From: Cervus elaphus
Lineage: Eukaryota; Chordata; Mammalia; Artiodactyla; Cervidae
NCBI RefSeq assembly: GCF_910594005.1
Contig: NC_057842.1
Location: forward strand, 63,874,777-63,938,776
Direction of reading: 5' to 3'
Length of the DNA: 64,000 bases
Of the stretch, positions 45,268 through 56,280 are shown one piece after another; within the stretch, counting starts at the first letter, position 1; each line of letters starts with the position of its first letter. The notes under the pieces were generated by a model. It worked only from the letters and a program-made list of their open reading frames with translations, was not told where the DNA came from and searched no databases. The position numbers and the translations under genes are program-made.

Positions 45268-45453
45268 CGTAAGCTCAGCTGGTAAAGAATCCAATTGCAA
45301 TGCAGGAGACCTGGACTCGATCCCTGGGTTGGGAAGATCCCCTGGATAAAGGAATGGCTACCCACTCCAGTATTCTGGCCTGGAGAATTACATGGACTGT
45401 ACAGTCCATGGGGTCGCAAAGAGTCAGACACAACTGAGCGACTTTCAATTTCA
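45268..45453 (+). mobile_element. Bov-tA SINE
   Basis: AGCTCAGCTGGTAAAGAATCC, GACTCGATCCCTGGGTTGGG, GGGTCGCAAAGAGTCAGACA. Confidence 0.93.
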
Positions 45454-45595
45454 AACTCACATAAGAATCTTAATAAACATAAAGATTCCTGGGCTCTATG
45501 CCAGACCCGCTAAACCAGAATATCTAAAAAGAAAGACCTGGAAATTTGTGACTTTAACAAGATTCTTATGAGCAAACAAGGGTTGAAGGAAAAAA

Positions 45596-45762
45596 TGGTA
45601 TAATAGTGTAAATGACAGGCTTGGGAATCAGAAAATACCTGGGTTCAAACCCTTCTTCATCATGATATGGTCTTACCTCCCTGAGTGGTTGTGGTATGGC
45701 CAAAATGAAATAATACACATAAAGTGCCTGGTATACACAAATGATCAACCTAGATTTGATAT
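45596..45762 (+). mobile_element. MIR SINE
   Basis: Sense orientation: AGGCTTGGGAATCAGAAAAT, TGGGTTCAAACCC (B box), then TAATACACATAAAGTGCCTGG. Confidence 0.75.
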
Positions 45763-47073
45763 CTATTTTTAAAAATAAAACTTGCTTTAGAAAACTCCAC
45801 TCCCCAAACCCAAATGACTGCCAGTGAAAACTCTAGTGACCTCTAATGAACCAGATTTTGTTTAAAATAAAGCTGGTCTGAGGATTACATAACCAGTCTC
45901 TTTTCCTATCAAGTAGTCCTAATGAGAGTGAATCTTTGAATTAGCCTGCAAGGGGCATTATGCCCTTGCAGCAAGATTATAATAAAACTTCAACATTGCT
46001 CCTTACTAAAATTTTTAATGAGATTTCTCTATCACAATCCTTCAAGTCTGGTGAATTTTCCCAAACCCTGGACTGTGTTTACTTCCTGGCACTAATGTTT
46101 TTACTTTGGCACCATTCCATATATTCTGATATTGCCATAAAATGGTCTCCCACAGCTAACCCACCTGGAAAGATGGGACTGTACAAGCTTTTATTAGAGG
46201 AGAGCAGTGAGTTTGAGGACAGCCATGTTGTCCTTTCAAGGATAGGAATTCAAGACCAGGGACTTTGACTTATATGTATGTTATAGCAAAGCAATAGACA
46301 TAAAGCATTCAGTAATCCTGATGCTAGACATTGGTACAAACCAGAGAGAGAGAATTGTAGGTAGGATCTTTCTAAAAAGCTAGAATATCATATCAAACAT
46401 CAGGGATTGAGTGAAGCCCTAAACAGAGAACAGAGAATAGGATACAAAAGTTGGAATTAAAGACCAGAGCTGAGCAAGTGGAGTTGATTGGATATCTCTG
46501 GCCTAAAACCTCCTTGTTGAATTTAAAGGAGACTCACCCCAGGGAGTAACGCTGGGCCTGATACAGAAGTGTAAAGCTTGAGGATCAGCAGTGGATCCGG
46601 ATTTTGGCTTTGATTTTCCTACTTCTCCTTTTGTTTATTTGTGTAGCTGAAATATCTGCACTCCTTTATTTTCACTCAGTAAAGAGGGATTGATTTGGTC
46701 ACTTTATTAGACTCTGCTTCACTTTGAACAGCTTTGATCTCATTGGCTCAGCTTTGGGGTAAAGCTATTAAAGAGGGGATGAGGCATATGGCAGCAGAAA
46801 TCAGGGACCGAGACGGCAGCGTGCCTGAGGAGACAAACTAGATGAGCAGGAGAGTAGATGTGAAGCTCCTTGGGAGAGAGGATGGAAACAAAGGCCTGAA
46901 AGAGTAGGTTACTCCAGGGCAACCATCCTAGAATGCAGAGAGGGAAGCTAGTCAGTTAGCAGAGAGAAATGGTGGGTCAGTGAGACGCGGCAGAAGACAG
47001 ATCCAGATAAGCAGGTACTCAAAGAGGTCTCCAATAACCCAAACACTGGAATCGCTGGAAAACACTTCGCACA
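45763..47073. other. No recognised feature
   Basis: About 1.3 kb. The 102-codon frame at 45960-46268 has no domain that I recognise and no Kozak-like or splice context. Confidence 0.4.
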
Positions 47074-47320
47074 ATGATTCCTTCCCTCTGCCCAGGACAT
47101 TTTTCTCTGAGACATCCACAGGACTTACTCTCTCTTACTTCCTTCAGACCCAGATCAAACATGTCCTTCATAGCAAAGTCCTCTCTGGTCATCTTATCTA
47201 AACTGCCAACACCTTCACAAATACACACACAAACATATACACCCTATCTCCTTCTCCAGCTGTCTTATCTTTTCTGGGTTTGTTGGGTGTTTTTATTTGG
47301 GGGGCATTAGTACAGATATA
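47074..47320 (+). mobile_element. L2 LINE fragment
   Basis: Sense L2 text: TTACTTCCTTCAGACCCAGA and GCAAAGTCCTCTCTGGTCATC, then the CACACACAAACA-type 3' region. Confidence 0.6.
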
Positions 47321-47327
47321 CATTTAC

Positions 47328-47725
47328 TTCTTAAGGTTTCAATTCACTAAGATAAAACAGTTCTATATTGGCATGCACCTAATAACATGGCCTCAACTGT
47401 ATATAGCAAAATTCACAGAACTATAAATAGAAATGGATAATTCAACAATTATTGATAGAACAAGCAGCCAAAAATTCATTAAGAGCAAGGTTTCTTACAA
47501 TACATTAAAAACTTAATCTAATGGCTTCATCTAGATGATGCAGAACATGTTCTTCTCCAACCCTCACTAAGGTCAAACATACACTGGGCCACAAGCAAAT
47601 CTCAACAAACTTCAAAGGACCGCAATTATATAGAATGTTTCCTTACCATAATGTGATAGCAAAAATATGCCTAAGAAGTTCCTACATGCATAGAAACTAG
47701 GAATACACTTCAAAATAACCTATGG
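47328..47725 (+). mobile_element. L1M ORF2 endonuclease-region fragment
   Basis: GCATGCACCTAATAACATGG, GATAGAACAAGCAGCCAAAA and CTGGGCCACAAGCAAATCTC appear in ORF2 order. It is frameshifted. Confidence 0.75.
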
Positions 47726-48012
47726 GGTCTATTATAATTATTAAGCTTTCTGTTCTTTCTTGTTTAGCTCACCAGAGGTCTAAATTAACACTCAACAAAT
47801 ACTTCTTACAATAAATAATGATGAGTTTGTTAGCTAATCACGAGGATAACTTGATAAAAAGTAACTAGATGTACCAGAACACAATTTATGCACTCTGTTG
47901 TGGGGAGGTGGGAGGGAAAGACAGTATTGAGAAAATAATTTAATAAAGAGCATCATGAATCTTAGAGTTGAAAATGAATCTTGGAAAAAAGTCTAGTTGG
48001 AAACTCTCCTTG

Positions 48013-48374
48013 TTATGGACTGACTGTACCCCCACCATCAAGAATTCATATTTTGAAAGTTCTAACCTCTGGCAGTGATGGTGTTAGGAGGCGGGGCCTT
48101 TAGGAGGCACTTAAGTTTAGAGGTTATGAAGACAGAGTGCACGTGATGAAGTTAGTGTCCCTGAAAGAAAGGGATTAGTGCCCCTAACCGTGTCCCCTAC
48201 AACGTGAGGACACGTGGAGAAGAAAGCCCAGAAGAGAGCCCTCACCAGGAAGTGAATCTGTTGGCCCCTGGATCTTGAACTTCCCAGATTGTAGAACTAA
48301 CTGTGTGAAATAAATATCTTTTGTTTAAGCCATCCAGGCTGTGATATTTTGTTCTAGCAGTCCAAGCTAAGACA
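48013..48374 (+). mobile_element. MLT1A-like (ERVL-MaLR) solo LTR, nearly complete
   Basis: TGTTATGGACTGACTGTACC start, GGTGTTAGGAGGCGGGGCC, GATCTTGAACTTCCCAGATTG, and GCAGTCCAAGCTAAGACA end. Confidence 0.92.
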
Positions 48375-48384
48375 ATCCTAATGA

Positions 48385-48718
48385 ACTTTAATAAAATATT
48401 GGTTAAATAAGTTATGGTATAGGCATATGAATGAATACTATGCAACTGTTAAAGAATAAGGAAGCTATATGATATTATATAAAGATCTCAAAATACATCA
48501 TATTGAAAGAAAAAAATCAATGTGAAAACAGTATAGATGGATACTGACTTTTGTATAAAAAGGGAGTAAAACCAAAAATGTGTCTTTTGATACGTAATAT
48601 AAGCCTAAAGAAACGTTTGAGGATATGTAAAAGGGAGGAAAATAGGGTAGGAACTAGAGAGATGGTGGCCAAGCATGGAAGAAACACTTTGCACTTCATA
48701 ATATTTTTATTTTTGAAC
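48385..48718 (+). mobile_element. Old L1M 3' region
   Basis: ATACTATGCAACTGTTAAAG, then a GAAAAAAATCAATGTGAAAA-type stretch and a TAAGCCTAAAGAAACGTTTG segment. Confidence 0.6.
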
Positions 48719-48920
48719 TACAGTAAGTCCCTCTGCAAACAAACAAGCGTGTATTCCAAGAGCGCGTTCCTAAGTCCAATTTGTTCCTAAGACCAACAAA
48801 CGTAGCCTAAGTACCCAATTAACACAATTGGCTACTAAACTGTATTGAACTGTAATTGGTTTATAATAATTTTTCACAAGACACAATAATACATAAAAAC
48901 AAAAACAAAACATAAGGAAG

Positions 48921-49162
48921 GACTTCCCTGGTGATCCAGTGCTTAAGAATCTGCCTGCCAATGCAGGAGACACAGGGTCGCCCCCTGGTCCGGGAAGACC
49001 CCACGCGCCGAGAGGCAGCTCCGCCCCGGCGCCGCGGCTGCCGAGCCTGCGCTCTCAGCCCGTTCTCTGCGCCGCACGGAGAGGCGTGTGCGCCCGGCTA
49101 AGCGCGGCTGGAGAAAGCCCTGCTCAGCAACGCGGGTGTTCACAGCTGAAACAGGCAGAGCC
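48921..49162 (+). mobile_element. CHR-type SINE, GC-rich, inside Tigger
   Basis: GGACTTCCCTGGTGATCCAG head. The body is CpG-rich (CGCCGCGGCTGCC). Confidence 0.9.
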
Positions 49163-49373
49163 ACTGCGCTCTGTCGCGCCGTCGTGTCCAGCTCTTTGTG
49201 ACCCCATGGACTGTAGCCCGCCAGGCTCCCCTGTCCAAGGGATTTCCCAGGCAAGAATACTGGAGCAAGTTTCCATTTCCTACTCCAGGGGATCTTCCCA
49301 ACCCAGGGATCAAATCCCCTCTCATGCGTCTCCTGCATTGAACCCAGGTCTGCGGCATTGCAGGCGGATTCTT
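49163..49373 (-). mobile_element. Bov-tA SINE, left arm of an inverted pair
   Basis: CGTCGTGTCCAGCTCTTTGTG at the left (antisense 3' end). The head at the right carries an internal repeat of its B-box region. Confidence 0.88.
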
Positions 49374-49428
49374 TGCAGGAGACGCATGAGAGGGGATTTG
49401 ATCCCTGGGTTGGGAAGATCCCCTGGAG
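49283..49428. repeat. Perfect 55-bp inverted repeat between the two SINEs
   Basis: 49283-49337 is the exact reverse complement of 49374-49428, with a 36-bp spacer. Both arms share the atypical 12-base word ACGCATGAGAGG (antisense in the left arm), which is not usual Bov-tA text, so one arm was probably copied from the other. Confidence 0.93.
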
Positions 49429-49553
49429 GAGAGCATGGCAACCCACTCCAACCCACTCCAGTATTCTTGCCTGGAGGATCCCCATGAACAGAGGAGCCTG
49501 TATAATCATAGGGTCGCAAAGAATCAGTCACGACTGAATGACTAAGCACACGC
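49374..49553 (+). mobile_element. Bov-tA SINE, right arm, head-truncated
   Basis: It begins within the SINE at TGCAGGAGACGCATGAG and runs to GACTGAATGACTAAGCAC. ACCCACTCCA is locally duplicated (49440-49459). Confidence 0.88.
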
Positions 49554-49754
49554 AAATAAATATTTTTGAAAGTAATCTTTTAATTTTTTAATCTTACACA
49601 GTACAGTACCTTGAAAAGTACAGTAGTTCAGTACAAGAGCTGGTATACCGGGGCACACTTGCATCTTTGAAAGTTTGCAACTTGAAGGTTCGTATGTAGG
49701 GGACTTACTGTATGTGAAAAAATAAATGCCTTTTCAAAAGAATAATTTAAAAAA

Positions 49755-50140
49755 TATGAATCCCTGACCTCTCTCTGGAATTCAAGACTGCTTGCCCAAC
49801 ATCTCCCCTGAAATGTCTAATAGGCTTCTCAAATATGACATGTCCAAAACAGAACATTTGATTTCCGTCCCCTCAAACCTCCTTCTCTCCCACTCTTTTC
49901 TAACTCAGTAAAGAACACCACTATCCACAGTCTTATTCAAGTTCCAAATCTGAGAGCTATCCTTAATTTCTCTTTCTCCTATTCCAGTGAATTTGTGAAC
50001 ATGTCCCACTGATTTCTGCCACCACGGCAGAACCCTAACATGCCCACTTCCGACTATTTCTACCATTATCATCCCAGTCCTAACCACTGTCACCTGTCGT
50101 CTGGACCTCTGCAATAGTCTCAAATGACACCCACAGACAA
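49755..50140 (+). mobile_element. L2 LINE, ORF2 end region, part 1
   Basis: ACATGTCCAAAACAGAACAT, CTATCCTTAATTTCTCTTTC, and CTGTCGTCTGGACCTCTGCAA appear in L2 order. It is noncoding. Confidence 0.75.
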
Positions 50141-50427
50141 GAACTGCTTGTTTCTAGTCCATGACAACATAAGAACTTCGTACTAAAATGAAATACTACT
50201 GCTTCGCTAAGCATGATGTTAACATTTGGTTCAGCTAACAGTTTTTTCACAGCCAAAACGTTCCTGATGAAAGAGGGGACACATAGGTTTGTGGTCTGGA
50301 GGAAGCTCCGTGTGTCTTTGCAGAGCGGCCGTGCAAGTGGCGCTGCTGCCCCTGTCCCTCTTGCCCACTTAGTCATACGCCCGTTCCATGCATAGTGGCC
50401 CGAAGTGGTTTCTAAAAGCTGTGTCTC
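50141..50427. other. Unassigned segment between two L2 pieces
   Basis: It does not read as L2. A 98-codon minus-strand frame (50080-50376) spans it and part of the L2. No domain recognised. Confidence 0.35.
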
Positions 50428-50578
50428 AGCAGATCTTCCCCAGTGGTCCAGTGGCTAAGACTTCTCATTCCCATTGCAGGGGCCTGGCTTCGATCCCTGG
50501 CCAGGGAACTAGGTCCCACATACCACAACTAAAAAAAAAAGAGGGCCACAACTAAGAACTGGAACAGCCAAATAAGTA
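50428..50578 (+). mobile_element. CHR-type SINE
   Basis: CAGTGGTCCAGTGGCTAAGA head and TTCGATCCCTGGCCAGGG. An internal A10 run lies near 50531. Confidence 0.85.
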
Positions 50579-50610
50579 CATGAATACTTAAGCAAAGACA
50601 AAAAAAACAC

Positions 50611-50925
50611 TGGACTTCCCTCATGGCGCAGTGGATAAGAGCTCAGCTTGCAATGCGGGGGACACAGGTCCAGGCCTTGATCAGAGGAGTCCCCACGTAC
50701 CTCGGGGCGACCAAGCCTGCATGTCACAACTGCTGAGCCCATGCTCTGGACCCTACTTGCCACAATTGCTGAAGCCCCGCATGCTGGAGCCCATGTTCTG
50801 CAGCGAGAGAAGCCCACATAATGAGAAACCTGCACGCTGCAACCACAAGTGACCCTTCCTCCCCACAACTAGAGAAAGCCCTCTGGCAGCAGCAAAGACT
50901 CGGCACAGCCAGAAATAAAATGCAA
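50611..50925 (+). mobile_element. CHR-type SINE, long form
   Basis: GGACTTCCCTCATGGCGCAG head and a body of repeated GCCACAATTGCTGAAGCCC motifs. The minus-strand frames (60-119 codons) are by-products. Confidence 0.9.
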
Positions 50926-50928
50926 CCT

Positions 50929-51160
50929 TTATCACGTCATGTTGCCCCCAGCCTTAAACTCCCCAGAGCCTTCCCACGGCAACTAGACTAAAATCTAACC
51001 CTTACCAAACTAAACAGACTTGCATGACCTGACCTGTCTCTCCTCCATTACATACGAGTTGCTTTCCATCTTTGGGCCTTTGGTCCTTCTATATGGAATT
51101 AACCGCTCCAAATCTTCTTGTGGCTGATAAAGTGTCATCATTTAGGTCTTAGCTCAGATT
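50929..51160 (+). mobile_element. L2 LINE, part 2
   Basis: CATGTTGCCCCCAGCCTTAA, GACTTGCATGACCTGACC and TTTAGGTCTTAGCTCAGATT continue the L2 order begun at 49755. Confidence 0.75.
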
Positions 51161-51296
51161 AATGGTGATATAGTGAAAGTTATAGGTGATCTTATCCACC
51201 CAGCTTTTTATTTATTTTTGTTTTTAGGAAATATAGAATGAAATAGATGACTCTTCTTGAAATTAGACAACATCTTGTGCTATAGATCATTGTGTG

Positions 51297-51658
51297 TTAT
51301 GAACTGAATTGTGTCTCCCAAAATTCCTACAGTGAAGGTAACCCACAGTACCTTTGAATATTAATGTACTTGAGATAGGATCTTTTAAGAGACAATTAAC
51401 TCAAAATGAGGCCATGAGGGTCGGCTTTAATGCAGTATGCCTGCTATCTTTGAAAGAAGAGGAGATTAAGACACAGATACATGGGGGAAATGTGTGAATA
51501 TAACCAGCTACAAGCCAAGGAGAGGCCTCAGAAGACACCACCCTGCCAACACTTGATCTCAGATTTTAAGCCTCCGAAATTGTGAGAAAATATAGTTGTG
51601 CTGCTTAAACCACCTAGTCTGTGGTACTTTGTTGTGGTAACCACTGTAAACTAATACA
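51297..51658 (+). mobile_element. MLT1-type solo LTR
   Basis: TATGAACTGAATTGTGTCTCC start, GATCTCAGATTTTAAGCCTCC, and GGTAACCACTGTAAACTAATA end. Confidence 0.9.
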
Positions 51659-51940
51659 TTGTATATTAACACCTCCCTGCACTTGCTTTGAGTATTGCAT
51701 CCTAATTTTTTTTCCCTCTGATATTTTATTTGTTTTAGTTTTATTTTCTATCTGTGTTTACCTAACCACCTCAAATCCTATTTGGAATCTATCAGTCCCT
51801 GAGGTATGAGTGCTCATATATGTATAAGTATATACATTTATATACATAAAATAAATATATATATACATAAAATAATAAGTGTATTATGATAAAATAATAA
51901 GGTATGATAATACACTTATAAGATCCTCTCTTAATAAGTG
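51659..51940. other. Unassigned, AT-rich, with short TATA runs
   Basis: Possibly the tail of the interrupted L2 (to about 51790), then AT-rich DNA with ATATATATAC runs. Confidence 0.35.
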
Positions 51941-52137
51941 GAAAGTGAAAGTACAAGTCAAGCAGTCGTGTCCGACTCTTTTCGACCCCATGGACTATAC
52001 AGTCCATGGAATTCTCTAGGCCAGAATACTGGAGTGGGGCCTTTCCCTTCTCCAGGGGATCTTCCCAACCCAGGGATTGAACCCAGGTCTCCCACATCGT
52101 GGGCAGACTCTTTACCAGCTGAGCCACAAGGGAAGCT
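51941..52137 (-). mobile_element. Bov-tA SINE
   Basis: GTCGTGTCCGACTCTTTTCG at the left, GAGCCACAAGGGAAGCTT at the right (antisense head). Confidence 0.92.
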
Positions 52138-52484
52138 TAAAAAGTGGGATTAAGATTAATTTGCCATCACTAGTTCTTAATAAATCCTCCTGGATCCTGA
52201 TCTACACTGCCTCCTTTTCTAACTGGTTGTGTGTCAAATGTCTAAGGATATTTTCAGGAATTTTGCCAAGGATCCACACCAGATCGGGGTCAAGGGAAGC
52301 ATCTAAAGAGTCTGGAGCAAAGAATCTGGAGTTGGCGCTAGTACCGAGTACCAAGGACCTGAGGAGTGACTTTTGAAATCTGGGCACTGCTTTTAACAAA
52401 ATTGATCAAAGAAATTGTTTTCTGCAACCAGCTGTGTGCTTAAAAGTGTACGTACAGTTGCTGAACACATTGCTAACCAGTGGA
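52138..52484. other. No recognised feature
   Basis: Unassigned. Opposing small frames only. Confidence 0.4.
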
Positions 52485-52700
52485 TGCATGCATACTCAGT
52501 CGCTTCAGTTGTGTCCGACTCTTTGCAACCCTATGGGCTGAGCCCGCCAGGCTCCTCTGTCCATGGTATTCTCCAGGCAAGAATACTGGAGAGGGTTGCA
52601 TGCCCTCTTCCAAGGGATCTTCCCTGGTCAGGGATGAACCCAATCTCCTGCATCTCGGGCACTGCAGGCGGGTTCTTTTCTACTCAGCCACAAGGGGGAG
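52485..52700 (-). mobile_element. Bov-tA SINE
   Basis: GTTGTGTCCGACTCTTTGCA at the left and CTCAGCCACAAGGGGGAG at the right. Confidence 0.92.
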
Positions 52701-52702
52701 CC

Positions 52703-52830
52703 ATTGGGTTATTTAATTCTCACCACAATCCTACGAGGCGGATACTAATATCTCCATTTTAGAGATGAAGAGACTGAGGCACTGAAGAGTTCAGGAACTT
52801 TCCCAAGGCCACACTGCTGGGAAGAAGCAG
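52703..52830 (-). mobile_element. MIR SINE
   Basis: ATTCTCACCACAATCCTACG, CCATTTTAGAGATGAAGAGA and CCAAGGCCACACTGCTGGGA are antisense MIR phrases. Confidence 0.85.
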
Positions 52831-52941
52831 AGCCTGTTTGAATAATTAGGCTGCTAGTCACACTGCAGACAGACAGACACACAGTCACGTCAGCTGAGCA
52901 AACATTTATTGAGCAGCTACTATATCCAACCACTGTTTGGA

Positions 52942-54069
52942 CAGTTGATCACAGCAAACTGTGGAAAATTCTTAAAGAGATGGGAATACCTGACCACCTT
53001 ACCTGTCTCCTGAGAAACCTGTATGCAGGTCAAGAAGCAACAGTTAAAACCAGGCATGGACAACAGACTGGTTCAAAATTGGGAAAGGAGTACGTCAAGG
53101 CTGTATATTGTCACCCTGCTAATTTAACTTATGCGCAGAGTACATTATGTGAAATGCCAGCCTGGATGAATCACAAGCTGGAATCAAGACTGCTGGGAGA
53201 AATATCAGCAGCCTCAGATATGCAGATGATATCACACTAATGGCAGAAAGCAAAGAGGAACTAAAGAGTCTCTTGATGGTGAAAAAGGAGAGTGAAAAAG
53301 CTGGCTTAAAACTCAGCATTCAGAAAACTAAGATTATGGCATCTGGTCCCACCACTTAATGGCAAATAGATGGGGATAAAATGGAAACTGTGGTAGATTT
53401 TATTTTCTTGGGCTCCAAAATTACTTCAGACAGTGACTGCAGTCATGAAATTAATAGATATTTGCTCCTTGGAAAAAAAGCTATGACAAACCTAGACAGC
53501 ATATGACTTTATTACATTATTGCATTATTACTTTTACTTTACATATTATTACATATTACTTTATTACATTACATAGCTTTGCTAACAAAAGTTTGTGTAG
53601 TCAAAGCTATGGTTTTTCCAACAACTCATATACAGATGTGAGAATTGGACCATAAAGAAGGCTGAGCACTGAGAACTGATGTTCTCAAATTGTGATGCTG
53701 GAGAAGACTCTTGAGAGTCCCTTGGACTGCAAAGAGATCAAATGACTGATCAAACAAGTCAGTCCTAAAGGAAATCAACCCTGACTGTTAATTGAAAGGA
53801 CTGATGCTGAAGTTGAAGCTCCAATACTTTAAACACCTGATGCAAAGAGCCAACTCATTGGGAAAGACCCTGATGTTAGGAAAGATTGAGGGCAGGAGGG
53901 GAAGGGGGCAACAGAGGATGAGATAGTTGAATGGTACCACCAACTCAATGGACATGAGTTTGAGCAAACTCCGGGAAATATTGAAGGACAGGGAGGCCTG
54001 GTGTGCTGCAGTCCATGGGATCCCAAAGAGTCGAACACGACTTAGATAGATACTGAACAACAACTGTGT
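52942..54069 (+). mobile_element. BovB fragment, about 1.1 kb, with degenerate TSD
   Basis: Begins GTTGATCACAGCAAACTGTG inside the reverse transcriptase and ends near ACTGAACAACAAC. Flanks CCAACCACTGTTTGGA (52926-52941) and CCAAACATTGTTCTGGA (54070-54086) are near-identical. A small AT-rich expansion (TTACATTATTGCATTATTAC) lies near 53510-53575. The frame breaks several times. Confidence 0.9.
52980..53240 (+). pseudogene. BovB reverse-transcriptase remnant
   Basis: MGIPDHLTCLLRNLYAGQEA is in frame, but the frame shifts before the active site, where AYADD-like codons (TATGCAGATGAT, 53218-53229) are in another frame. Confidence 0.85.
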
Positions 54070-54460
54070 CCAAACATTGTTCTGGAGATACTAAAGATAC
54101 AAAGTGAATAATACTTAATTCTGCCCTCAAAAAGCTCTTGGTCTTGCTGGGCAAAACCAAGAGCCATGCAAATAAATAAATTACAGTATTGTGTGATAGA
54201 GCAATGGAAAAAGAAGTTCAGGCTTCAGAAGTGTTAGAGGGGGAGGAAATTTTCCTCAGTTCTAGGGATAGTTTTCCAAGGAAGTTAAACTTTGGTCTGG
54301 GTTTTGAGAAAAGAGCTGGCATTCACCATGCAGCTAAAACAGAGAAGGGCGTGTCAAGCAGAGAGCCCAGCATGTTAAGTCTGAGGAACAGTCATATTGC
54401 TGGAGATAAAGTGAGGGGGGAGAGACAGTAAAGGAGACTAGACATATTGACATTATGCTT

Positions 54461-54829
54461 CCCCTGGGTGTCTTTCTCATTTCACATTTACCCAATATTC
54501 ATCATAACTTCTCTTGATTTTTTTTTTACCATCTAATGTGGTATACTTTACCCCACTTGGAGGATAAATTACTGGAGGATTGTATACTTTACCCCGCCTG
54601 GAGCTACAGCTAATTTCCTTCACTGGTTGATTGGATTCAATACGTCTCCTTGTTACCTGACTGGCTTCTGCATTCCTTTCATATCCTTTTGATGCAACAT
54701 CAATTCTATAGCTACTTAATTGGCAGGCTAGGAGAGATGGATATGAACAGGTAATTCCTACCCAGTGCCAAAAGGTAATGTCAGACACATGTACCTACCA
54801 CTGTGGTAGCAGGAACCAAGGCATGTTCT
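54461..54829. other. Unassigned segment inside L2, with a repeated 21-bp motif
   Basis: GTATACTTTACCCCACTTGGA (54541-54561) recurs at 54582-54602 with two changes. A 103-codon minus frame (54477-54788) spans it. No domain, and no family recognised. Confidence 0.4.
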
Positions 54830-55195
54830 ACTCCATTTGAGTAGGTGACCACTAAACTGAGTCTTGAAGGATGAGCGGGTATTCCAACAGAGGAATTTGT
54901 ACAGAGGCAAGAAGCACAGATTGCATGGGATACCTGAACTAGTTTAACCAAAGTATAACGTGTACCTGGGGAAATGGGGAGAAGTGAGACTGGCAGATAA
55001 GCAGATACACAAGGGAGGGTTATATATTTCATTCAAGGAGTTTGGGTTTTTCTGATAAGAAATTGAGCCTCGCTGATGAGTTTTAAGAAGTAGAGTGACA
55101 TGATTGGAGTTTCAGTTTAGAGACTGCCTCTGGCAGCATCATGGAGGGCGAAATCACAGCAGAGAAATCAGTAAAGGACTACAGCAAAAAAAAAG

Positions 55196-55700
55196 AAGGG
55201 TGATTTGGCAACATCTGTCAGCACTAAAAACCTACATCCTTCAGCAATTTCACTTGGAGGAATTTATCCTATGGGTACATTTGCACATGCATAGAAGGTC
55301 ATATACAAGGTTATTCATAACACCTGAATGATCAGTAGTCACCCATGTATGAAATAAAGCTATACCAGGAAAATTTATGTATTGACATAGAATGAATTAT
55401 TATCATGTTAAGTTATTACAAAAAATTAATTTGCAGAACAACATGCAGTATATCCCACCTTTTAAGGAGAGAGGACAAACAAAAGTATTTTATGCATTTA
55501 ATATGCATGCAGCATGTGAAAAAAAATAACATATGCATAAAATATCTCTGGAAGAAAAGACTAGAAACTGATAACATTTAGTAGCTTCCAGAGAGGTGAA
55601 CTGGGTGAATGAGATGAGTGGGTGCAGGCATTTCACTAGAGCTTTTGAGTCTGGAATCATGTGAATATATTATGGATTCCTAAATAAATAAATTCAGTAT
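55196..55700 (+). mobile_element. Old L1M-type 3' end
   Basis: CAATTTCACTTGGAGGAATTT, CAAGGTTATTCATAACACCT, CATAAAATATCTCTGGAAGA and TAGCTTCCAGAGAGGTGAAC, ending in AAATAAATAAATTC. Confidence 0.75.
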
Positions 55701-55869
55701 TAATTTAAGGGAAGGAGGAATCCTAGTAGATACAGATACAGGTTTCTAAAACAAGACAGTAGCAATCACAGGTGGAGGAAAAAAGGGACAGATAAGAAAA
55801 ATGTTAAGGAAATAGAAACAGAAGAATTTCTTGACTCTTTTTAGAGAGAGGACATGTTAAAGAGCTTAT

Positions 55870-56070
55870 GTGCATGCTCAGTTTCATCCAAATCTTTTCA
55901 ACCCCAAGAACTGTAGCCTGCCATGATCCTGAGTCTGTGGGATATCTCCAGCAAGAATACTGGAGGGGGTTGTCCTTTCTTCCTCCAGGGGATCTTCCTG
56001 ACTCAGGGATTGAACCCTGTCTTCTACATTAGCAGGCGGATTCTTTACCACTGAACCACCTGGGAATCCC
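55870..56070 (-). mobile_element. Bov-tA SINE, diverged, with TSD
   Basis: CTTTACCACTGAACCACCTGG antisense head. Flanks TAAAGAGCTTAT (55858-55869) and TAAAGAGGTTAT (56071-56082) match at 11 of 12 bases. It is more diverged than the other Bov-tA copies. Confidence 0.9.
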
Positions 56071-56280
56071 TAAAGAGGTTATAATAGCCTCTGGTTTCCA
56101 ACCTGGGAAACTAAATGACTACACTGGTGCCACTTACCGAGTTAAGGAACGCAACGCGAGCAACAAGCTCAGAGGAAAGAGAATGCACACAATTGGAGAT
56201 ATGTTATGTTTTAAGTGTTGTGGAGCTACATATCTAATTGCCTACCAGGTAACTTATTCATCCAGTGAACTATGTTACAG

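Larger units (their letters stand above)
48721..49710. mobile_element. Tigger-type (TcMar) DNA transposon, SINE-filled
   Basis: Terminal inverted repeats CAGTAAGTCC (48721) and GGACTTACTG (ending 49710) are bounded by TA on both sides. Interior phrases: CTAAGTACCCAATTAACAC at the left and TTACACAGTACAGTACCTTG at the right. No transposase frame remains. SINEs at 48921-49553 sit in the middle. Confidence 0.85.
52890..55160 (-). mobile_element. L2 LINE, split by BovB and by an unassigned segment
   Basis: Antisense L2 pieces: 52890-52941 (AAACATTTATTGAGCAGCTA), 54070-54460 (AAAAGCTCTTGGTCTTGCTG) and 54830-55160 (CTGAGTCTTGAAGGATGAGC, AGTAGAGTGACATGATTGG, CCTCTGGCAGCATCATGGA). They are collinear. 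Confidence 0.75.

Noticed and set aside
45960..46268. A 102-codon plus-strand frame
   Set aside because: Length is within chance expectation for 64 kb. No domain or conserved motif.
48939..49509. Opposed open frames of 182 and 188 codons
   Set aside because: They span a CHR SINE and the inverted Bov-tA pair. The frames are mirror products of the SINE text.
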